Assembly: GCA_013298335.1 (NCBI GenBank)
Contig: JAAFHI010000207.1
Span: 1-6,451 of the forward strand
DNA: 6,451 bases
Reading direction: 5' to 3'
Source: Actinomycetota bacterium
GTDB taxonomy: Bacteria > Acidobacteriota > Blastocatellia > Chloracidobacteriales > Chloracidobacteriaceae
The notes under the pieces are model-generated. The model was not told the DNA's origin and ran no database searches. It worked only from the letters and a program-made list of their open reading frames with translations. Position 1 is the stretch's first letter; each line of letters opens with the position of its first letter. The position numbers and the translations under genes are program-made. Shown one piece after another: positions 1-5,325 of the stretch.

Positions 1-196
1 TCCCGAAGGCCCAAAGCTACAAGGTCTGAACTGACCATTTATCGGGGAGGCTTGTCTGCTCTGCCTTTTGTGCAACAAAGCCACTGCTAACTGCTATTCG
101 ACTCACGGAACTTTGAAGCTCCGTTCATCGTACGCGCGCGATCCTTTATATATGTACCCGCGTGACGCAGTTCTGTTTTGAAACCCCGAGATTCTT
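1..196. other. Left-edge intergenic stretch, no supported gene
   Basis: This is the 3' flank of the phytase-like gene. A minus-strand ATG at 36-38 opens a frame that runs 12 codons off the left edge, but it has no visible Shine-Dalgarno and its residues are uninformative, so I do not call a gene. The stretch holds a tandem duplication of the heptamer ACTGCTA (83-96). It also has two alternating pyrimidine-purine tracts, GC-rich at 129-140 and AT-rich at 147-157. Read on the minus strand, the AT-rich tract contains TATAAA (complement of 145-150), which could be a -10 element for a gene to the left, but I find no matching -35 box. A weak 6-bp stem (183-188 with 204-209) straddles the phytase stop codon without a following U-tract. 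Confidence 0.5.
105..124 (-). repeat. Short hairpin downstream of the phytase-like gene
   Basis: Positions 105-113 and 116-124 are complementary over nine positions with one exception, which becomes a G-U wobble in minus-strand RNA. The hairpin lies about 73 bases past the phytase-like stop codon in the direction of transcription. It could be a 3'-end structure, but no U-run follows, so it is not a standard intrinsic terminator. The separation between arms is only two bases, so the innermost pairs would probably open. Confidence 0.3.
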
Positions 197-1186
197 CTAT
201 TTCCGGGGTAACACATCCTCAAGGTCAAAAAACTCGGCCTGTTTGCCGCCTGTTCCTTCCGGATCGCTCTGGGCGACAAACAGGCCTTTGGGGAATTCGG
301 GAAGCCGATTCCCGTAAACCGCGATGCCGTCGGTTCGCATGGCGGTCGTGACGGTCGTTCCGAGATGTTTGAAGGATCGCGCGTCGAAAAATTCGAATTC
401 GGTCCGCTCCCGCTGGTCCGAGGCGATCAGGATCGGCCCTTTCCGGGTCTGAACCACGACGATTCCTTCAACCTGAGCCTGAAACACGCCTTTCCCGAAG
501 CGCCGGACAAACTTCCCGTCGAGGGAATAGACGACGATGTCCTGCGCGGATTCATCCGCGACGTAGAGACGGTTTCGCGGTGGGTCCGCCATGACCGTTT
601 CCTGTCCAATGGAAAGCTCCTTCCCGAACGTCAGATCACGGATTCCAACCAGTTTTCCGTTGGTTTCGGTGATTCGATAGCGAAACACCCCGGCATCCCC
701 AACTCTTTTTTTTGGAATGATATAGGCGTAAAGGGCACGGTTTCGTGAAAGGACCGAAACGCCCATCGGTTGAACCACGTCTTCGGCGAAGACCCCGACT
801 TTTTCGAAATCGGGGACGGAGAAGATCGAAACCGAATTTCCGTCCCGGTCGGTGACAAACGCGAGATCGCGTTTTTTTCCGCCGATGGAAACGCCCTGAA
901 TGACCGAAATCCCGTTGGGCCGTTTGAAATCGCCAAAGCGTCGAACAAAGGTCGCTTGACGATCGGCCTTGAATACCATCACCGCCCCTCCGCCTTTTTC
1001 GGTCAGCAGAACCAGGCTTTCAGCGGGATTCGGGGCCACCCAGATGGCCGGGGAATCGACGTTGTTTCCCGCCACCGTGACCGCGACTGGGCGGACGGGG
1101 GGAATTTCAGTCTGTCCCGAGGACAAAATCGGTTGGGAGAGGACCAGCAGGCAGCCGAGGGTGAGCGCAAAGGTTCTTTTTTTCAT
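197..1186 (-). CDS. Secreted beta-propeller phytase-like protein
   Basis: 329 residues, resembling the beta-propeller (Bacillus PhyC-type) 3-phytases, which hydrolyse phytate in a calcium-dependent way. Residues 1-25 look like a Sec signal peptide: MKKR, then a hydrophobic stretch, then SSGQ. The family pattern is followed blade by blade: DSPAIWV (44-50), a TEKGGGAVMVF strand (62-72), KRPNGISV (88-95), GGKKRDLAFVTDRDG (102-116), QETVMAD (195-201), LYVADES (207-213), VEGI (239-242), LIASDQ (253-258), TDGIAV (285-290) and the C-terminal FPKGLFVAQSD (298-308). Several expected active-site positions differ: PMG replaces the usual PYG at 140-142, and the acidic cluster after LYVA is DES rather than EED. 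Activity is therefore uncertain. It could instead be a non-catalytic or differently specific propeller. The start is fixed by the signal peptide, although no Shine-Dalgarno is visible upstream. The gene follows a TonB-dependent receptor on the same strand, separated by a palindromic element, which suggests a nutrient-uptake role. Confidence 0.85.
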   Translation of the reverse strand: MKKRTFALTLGCLLVLSQPILSSGQTEIPPVRPVAVTVAGNNVDSPAIWVAPNPAESLVLLTEKGGGAVMVFKADRQATFVRRFGDFKRPNGISVIQGVSIGGKKRDLAFVTDRDGNSVSIFSVPDFEKVGVFAEDVVQPMGVSVLSRNRALYAYIIPKKRVGDAGVFRYRITETNGKLVGIRDLTFGKELSIGQETVMADPPRNRLYVADESAQDIVVYSLDGKFVRRFGKGVFQAQVEGIVVVQTRKGPILIASDQRERTEFEFFDARSFKHLGTTVTTAMRTDGIAVYGNRLPEFPKGLFVAQSDPEGTGGKQAEFFDLEDVLPRK

Positions 1187-1240
1187 GGGTGGCGCGGAAT
1201 GTGTCAGGGAAAGTCACTGCACCTTCATAAATGTGTGCCG

Positions 1241-1379
1241 GTTCTGAGTCCCCCGCTTCAGCGGGGAAAAAAGACGCGGATGAATGTTATTCAAGGAGAA
1301 ATCAGGGTTCTTCGGGGGAGAATGCCCGGAATATATTGAATTCCGGGCATTCTCCCCGCTCAAGCGGGGGACTCTGAAC
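1241..1379. repeat. Nested palindromic intergenic element (REP/MITE-like)
   Basis: A 139-bp module bounded by imperfect terminal inverted repeats (1241-1266 and 1354-1379, 24 of 26 positions complementary). Each terminal repeat contains its own hairpin: CCCCGC-TTCA-GCGGGG at 1251-1266 and CCCCGC-TCAA-GCGGGG at 1354-1369. The interior adds a small stem (1281-1285 with 1289-1293) and a perfect 18-bp stem (1315-1332 with 1340-1357). There is no room for a transposase, so any mobility would need to be supplied in trans. The tetramer GTTC occurs at 1241-1244 and again at 1380-1383, too short to claim as a target duplication. The element starts 11 bases past the receptor stop codon and ends 54 bases before the phytase start codon in the direction of transcription, so it would lie in a shared transcript. 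Mobility is inference; the repeat geometry is seen directly. Confidence 0.65.
1315..1357. repeat. Perfect 18-bp inverted repeat with 7-base loop
   Basis: Arms 1315-1332 and 1340-1357 are perfectly complementary and enclose the loop at 1333-1339. This is the strongest hairpin in the window. It lies between the receptor stop codon and the phytase start codon. Neither strand has a U-run directly after it, so it is not a standard intrinsic terminator, but it could block 3' exonucleases or reduce readthrough. Its right arm shares 1354-1357 with the right terminal repeat of the surrounding element, so the two hairpins cannot form fully at the same time. Confidence 0.8.
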
Positions 1380-1390
1380 GTTCCCACCAA

Positions 1391-4300
1391 TTAAAACTGG
1401 TAGCGGAACGCGAACTGAAGCGAACGGGCCGTACCAGTGCCGATGTCACGGCTCAACGGGGACTGAATCACGCCGAAGGTCGCGTTGGTGAGGATCGTGT
1501 CCGGGTTGTCGAACTGCGCCCGGTTGAACAGGTTGAAGGCTTCGAACCGGAATTCCACCCGGTGGCGTTCCCGGATGGTGAAGATCTTCTGGAGCGAGAG
1601 GTCAACTTGAAAGAGCCCGGGGCCGCGGGCAATGTTGCGTCCGGCGTTACCGAACTGCCCGGCGACCGGAATGGAGAACGCGGCGGGATTCAGCCAGCTC
1701 ACCCCCTGAATCGAACCGATGGCGCGGTCCCGGTTGTAGAGCGAAACTCCGGGAACCAGGTTGGGCCGCTGCGGCGCGAAGGAATCGCCGTTGGGCGGAT
1801 TTCCGCTGAAGGTAATCGTCAGCGGACGACCGGTGCGGCCCACCGTGATGCCGCTGAGATTCCAGCCGCCCAGAAGCACATTCGTGATTCCACCTGAGTT
1901 GAGGAACCGACGACCTTTACCGAACGGAAGTTCGTAAAGGTAATTGACGGTAACAGTATGCCGGATGTCGAAGTCGGTGCTGGCCCGTTCGGAGCGGAAG
2001 TCGAGAAAATTCTGGGGATTCCCGCTTTCACCCGAACCGGCGAAATCGCTCAGGCCGTGGGAATACATATACTGAACGCCCATCGTGAATCCGTTGCTCG
2101 CCCGGCGGTTTAACGACACCTGAAGGGCGTCGAACCGGCTTGAACCGCGATTTTCCTTGGTATCCACGTCGCCGAAGTTAGCCAGCGGACGCGGGCCGCC
2201 CGCGATGTTGTTGGTCGGCAGGTTCAACGTGCCGCGATTGAACAGGTTCCGGCCCTGATTGCCGTTGTATCCGACTGACAGGACCAACTTGCCGGGCAGT
2301 TCCTGAACCACGGCCAGGGAGTAATTCTGGGCGTAGGTGTCGCGCCGGTCACGCTGAAGTCCGCGCGGCGAGGCAGGCAGGAAGGGGAGTGTCGCGGGGG
2401 TGAACGGAAAGGCGACGATGGCGTTCGAGGTGGCGCGGGTTCGGACGTTGTCGATGGCCGCGTTGATGTCGTCGTTCTGGCCGGGGCTGTAAAACAGGCC
2501 GTAACCGCCGCGAATGACCGTTTTCCCGCCGAAAAGACCCCAGGCCGCGCCGAACCGGGGCGCGAAATTGTTGCGGTCGGCTTCGTACCAGTCGGTCCCG
2601 GGAGGACAGAACCCGCCGCAGGCGATGTCGAACACGAGGCCCCGGCCATTGGCTTCTTTTCCGACCGAATAGTACTCGTAGCGAATCCCCGCGTTGATGG
2701 TCAGGTTCGGGCGGGCCTTGATGTCGTCCTGAAGGTAGGGAAGCAGGAAGAACCGGCGCGCCCCGAGCATCGGCTGTTCGGTCAGAATCGTGAAGTCGCC
2801 GGCCCGGACCCGGTTGTTGATGAGATTGGCGAGGTAGGTGGCCGGCGCGCCGGTCGCCGCCCCGGAGGTCCGCCACCGGTAGTCGATCACGTCCGATTCC
2901 GCAACGTTGACCCAGATGCGCCGGAATTCGCCTCCGAACCGCAGGGTATGCGGGCCGAGGATGTAGGCGGTGTTGTTGGCGTAGGAAAAGGACGTGCCGA
3001 GTTCGCGCTGGGTGACGTTCGGGCGCAGGCGGGTGAAACCGTCGATGCGGGGACCGACCACGTTGGCCCCGTTGCCGTCCACCCGGAACAGTGGGGACCG
3101 GTTCAGTCCGAACCGGAACTCGGTAATCAGGTTCGGAGAAAAGACTTCCTGATATTGAAGGACATAATTCGAGGGCCGGAAACGGAAATTTCGGGTATTG
3201 AACCCATCGCCCCGGTTGTAGAGCAGCGCCGAGGCGTTATCCACGACGGCTCGTCCGAACAGTGTCCGGCGCTCGCTGAAGCGGTGATCGATGCGAAGCG
3301 TCGCGTTGTCTTCGTTGAGCCGGTTGGCGCGGACCTGAATCAACTGGTCGGTGCTGGGGTTGATCGACGTTTGTCCCGCCGGATAGATGGCGAGCAGCGG
3401 CGCGAGGGAGGGCGAAGTGGCAAGCACCAGTTGCCGGGCCTGGGCGCTCGGGACCGAATCAATGAAGGTCTGGCCACGCCGTTGCCGAAGGCCCTCGTAG
3501 GAAACGAAGAAAAAAGTTCGGTTCCGGACGATTGCGCCCCCGAAACTCCCGCCGTACTGGTTGAGCTGAAAAACCGGTTTCGGACCGAAATCAAAGAAGT
3601 TGCGGGCGTCGAGGGCGCTGTTGCGGATGAAGTGAAACACGCCGCCGTGAAAGTCGTTGGTCCCGCTTTTCGTCACGATGTTGATCTGTCCACCCGCGCC
3701 GTTTCCCTGGTCCGCCCCGAAAATCTGTGTGTTGACCCGGAATTCCGCAATGGATTCAAGGCTTGTGACCAGCCGCAGGTTTTCTTCCTGTCGCGGGTCC
3801 TTGACGCCGGTCTGGTCAACGCCGTCGAGCGTCCAGTTGTTGTCGTCGCGGGCGCGACCATTGAAACGGATGCTGTTCTGGTTTCCCGAACCGGTGTTGA
3901 CGGCCCCCGGCGCGAGAACCATCAGGCTGGCCCAGTGCCGACCGTTGAGGGGAATGCCCTGCACCTGTTTTGGTTCAATCACGATGCCGATGGTCGAGGT
4001 CGAGCGTTCAACCGAGGCACCGTCTTCCGTCACTTCAATCGTTTCCTCGGTCCCGGCGGGTTTCAGTTCCACGTCCGCCGTCCGGGTGTCGCCAACGCTC
4101 AGTTCGATGCCGGAAGCCGTGGCCGGAGCGAATCCGGTTTGCTCAACGGTGATGGTGTAAACCCCAATGGGAAGAAGTTGAAAGTTGTAGCCGCCGTCCG
4201 GGCGGGACGTGGTTTCCCGTGAAAATCCGTTTTCCGGGTTCGCGACCTTTACCTTGGCGCCCCCCACGACCGCGCCGGACGCATCCCGGATCGTTCCGAC

Positions 4301-4399
4301 GAGATTGGCCTTGTCCACCTGGCCAAAGGTCTGGATGTTGAACAGAAACAGCGCCAGTCCGAAAATGAAACACCCATACGAAGCAATGCGAACCCGCAT
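1391..4399 (-). CDS. TonB-dependent receptor, Oar-like, with carboxypeptidase-regulatory-like domain
   Basis: 1002 residues; an outer-membrane active transporter powered by TonB-ExbBD. Residues 1-27 form a signal peptide ending in TFGQ. Residues about 32-112 are a carboxypeptidase-regulatory-like beta-sandwich (LVGTIRDASGAVVGGAKV, PDGGYNFQLLPIGVYTITVEQTGF). EETIEVT at 118-124 sits where a TonB box is expected. The plug follows (about 125-245), with IPLNGRHW, LDGVDQTG and the GAGGQINIVTKSGTNDFHGG junction (235-253). The remainder is a beta-barrel with family landmarks such as FFFVSYEGLR, LPYLQDDIKARPNLTINAGIRYEYY, NNFAPRFGAAWG, and FRFEAFNLFNRAQFDNP near the end. The terminal RYQF ends in phenylalanine, as expected for barrel assembly by BAM. 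Length is typical for acidobacterial members. The mature protein has only two cysteines, C594 and C598, in a probable surface loop. The substrate cannot be read from sequence; the downstream phytase-like gene hints at a phosphate- or metal-related ligand. Confidence 0.95.
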   Translation of the reverse strand: MRVRIASYGCFIFGLALFLFNIQTFGQVDKANLVGTIRDASGAVVGGAKVKVANPENGFSRETTSRPDGGYNFQLLPIGVYTITVEQTGFAPATASGIELSVGDTRTADVELKPAGTEETIEVTEDGASVERSTSTIGIVIEPKQVQGIPLNGRHWASLMVLAPGAVNTGSGNQNSIRFNGRARDDNNWTLDGVDQTGVKDPRQEENLRLVTSLESIAEFRVNTQIFGADQGNGAGGQINIVTKSGTNDFHGGVFHFIRNSALDARNFFDFGPKPVFQLNQYGGSFGGAIVRNRTFFFVSYEGLRQRRGQTFIDSVPSAQARQLVLATSPSLAPLLAIYPAGQTSINPSTDQLIQVRANRLNEDNATLRIDHRFSERRTLFGRAVVDNASALLYNRGDGFNTRNFRFRPSNYVLQYQEVFSPNLITEFRFGLNRSPLFRVDGNGANVVGPRIDGFTRLRPNVTQRELGTSFSYANNTAYILGPHTLRFGGEFRRIWVNVAESDVIDYRWRTSGAATGAPATYLANLINNRVRAGDFTILTEQPMLGARRFFLLPYLQDDIKARPNLTINAGIRYEYYSVGKEANGRGLVFDIACGGFCPPGTDWYEADRNNFAPRFGAAWGLFGGKTVIRGGYGLFYSPGQNDDINAAIDNVRTRATSNAIVAFPFTPATLPFLPASPRGLQRDRRDTYAQNYSLAVVQELPGKLVLSVGYNGNQGRNLFNRGTLNLPTNNIAGGPRPLANFGDVDTKENRGSSRFDALQVSLNRRASNGFTMGVQYMYSHGLSDFAGSGESGNPQNFLDFRSERASTDFDIRHTVTVNYLYELPFGKGRRFLNSGGITNVLLGGWNLSGITVGRTGRPLTITFSGNPPNGDSFAPQRPNLVPGVSLYNRDRAIGSIQGVSWLNPAAFSIPVAGQFGNAGRNIARGPGLFQVDLSLQKIFTIRERHRVEFRFEAFNLFNRAQFDNPDTILTNATFGVIQSPLSRDIGTGTARSLQFAFRYQF

Positions 4400-4406
4400 T
4401 TCAATT

Positions 4407-4413
4407 CCTCCCC
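4407..4413 (-). promoter_or_regulatory. Strong Shine-Dalgarno of the TonB-dependent receptor
   Basis: On the minus strand this reads GGGGAGG, seven bases before the ATG at 4397-4399. It supports that start codon, which also begins a complete signal peptide. It is the only clear Shine-Dalgarno in the window: the ribE and phytase-like genes have none at the usual distance. An A-rich run (complement of 4423-4429) lies just upstream of it. Confidence 0.75.
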
Positions 4414-4531
4414 GAAGTGCGATTTTTTTCCTGCTCGGTGGTGAAATCTGAAGAAACAGGAAGTCGCCGAAGCTATGGGGAGGGGATGAACGGAATGTAA
4501 GGTGAAAATGAAATCGGGTGAATTTTCTTGA

Positions 4532-4557
4532 GAAGAGGCAGGGATGGATGCCTCTTC
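4532..4557 (-). terminator. Hairpin after ribE, possible terminator without U-tract
   Basis: Arms 4532-4540 and 4549-4557 (GAAGAGGCA and TGCCTCTTC) pair perfectly over nine bases around an eight-base loop. The hairpin begins 20 bases past the ribE stop codon on the coding strand and ends about 130 bases before the receptor start, the usual place for a transcript end. The bases that follow on the minus strand (TCAAGAAAATT) are not a U-run, so intrinsic termination would be weak. It may be a Rho-associated or mRNA-protecting 3' structure. Confidence 0.4.
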
Positions 4558-4577
4558 GTGCCTTGAATGCGGATGAT

Positions 4578-5243
4578 TCAGTATCCCAGATTCCGCAATC
4601 GCTCGACGGTCAGTCCCGAAGCCCCCGACCCCGCGTCGTAGGGGCTTTTTCCCTGTCCGCCGGAAAGCAGGCGTTCGAGGTACTTTGCCAGCACGTCGGT
4701 TTCGAGGTTGACGTGTGCGCCCGGTTTGAGGGTGGCGAGGGTGGTCCATTGAAGGGTCGTGGGGATGACGGCGACCTCGAACCAGTCGGGCCCGAGTCCG
4801 GCCACGGTCAGGCTGACGCCATCCACCGCGATGCTGCCCTTGTGGGCGATGTATTTTCCGATTTCGGCGGGGAAACCGAACCGCATCACGACCGACGTTC
4901 CAGTGGGGTTTTTCGCACGGAATTCGCCGACGGCGTCAACGTGGCCCTGAACGATGTGTCCGCCGAGGCGCTGCCCGACGGCGACGGCGCGTTCGAGATT
5001 GACCCGGTCGCCGGGGCGAGCCTTCGCAAGGCTTGACGATTCAAGGGTTTCCTTCGACATGTCGGCGGTGAAACTTCCGCCGGGGAGCGTGGTCGCGGTC
5101 AGGCAGACGCCGTTGACGGCGATGCTGTCGCCGAGCCGCGTCCCGTCGAGGACGGTTTTGGCCGTGACGGCAACGACGCCTCCCTCGGATGTCCGGGTGA
5201 TGCGTTCAATGGTGCCGAGTTCTTCGATGATGCCGGTAAACAT
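4578..5243 (-). CDS. ribE: Riboflavin synthase, alpha chain
   Basis: 221 residues; cytoplasmic enzyme of the last step of riboflavin synthesis, dismutating two 6,7-dimethyl-8-ribityllumazines to riboflavin and the pyrimidinedione that is recycled. The N-terminal MFTGIIEELG is the family signature and fixes the start. Two lumazine-binding repeats are visible: residues 1 to about 96 (GDSIAVNGVCLTA, 38-50) and about 97-200 (KGSIAVDGVSLTV, 135-147). S40, C47 and H101 (in GHIVQGHVD) match the positions of E. coli Ser41, Cys48 and His102, so it should be active. MSKETL (62-67) and NLETDVLAKYLERLL (179-193) are also typical. The tail from about 195 is slightly long and ends in LTVERLRNLGY, a pattern seen in many non-enterobacterial homologues. 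No Shine-Dalgarno is visible. The gene follows the cyclase by 82 bp and may be cotranscribed. No ribD, ribA or ribH and no FMN riboswitch are present in the window. Confidence 0.96.
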   Translation of the reverse strand: MFTGIIEELGTIERITRTSEGGVVAVTAKTVLDGTRLGDSIAVNGVCLTATTLPGGSFTADMSKETLESSSLAKARPGDRVNLERAVAVGQRLGGHIVQGHVDAVGEFRAKNPTGTSVVMRFGFPAEIGKYIAHKGSIAVDGVSLTVAGLGPDWFEVAVIPTTLQWTTLATLKPGAHVNLETDVLAKYLERLLSGGQGKSPYDAGSGASGLTVERLRNLGY

Positions 5244-5325
5244 GGGTGGAAAATCGTGAAATGACGGAATCGGTTGGGTCGGACGGTTTCAGGCGGGCCA
5301 GTGTGGGCTGATTTTCGGGGTTTGG

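Noticed and set aside
1251..1272. GC-rich hairpin followed by an A-run, as a possible terminator
   Set aside because: For the minus-strand genes the T-run precedes the hairpin rather than following it, and no plus-strand gene needs a terminator here; an A-run after the stem is not a termination signal.
770..1339. A 189-codon plus-strand open frame across the phytase-like gene and the palindromic element
   Set aside because: It is antisense to the phytase-like gene, its product has no family signature, and its end is made of palindromic repeat sequence.
1241..1379. CRISPR array
   Set aside because: The repeats are inverted, not direct, and there are no regularly spaced spacers.
2948..4222. 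A 424-codon open frame on the plus strand
   Set aside because: It lies wholly antisense to the well-supported TonB-dependent receptor, has no recognisable domain and no Shine-Dalgarno. It is explained by codon bias of the GC-rich gene opposite.
4518..5036. A 172-codon plus-strand open frame over ribE
   Set aside because: It is antisense to ribE, whose motifs are unambiguous, and its translation shows no domain.
5244..5325. Possible FMN riboswitch upstream of ribE
   Set aside because: The gap is only 82 bases and I see none of the conserved RFN-element segments.
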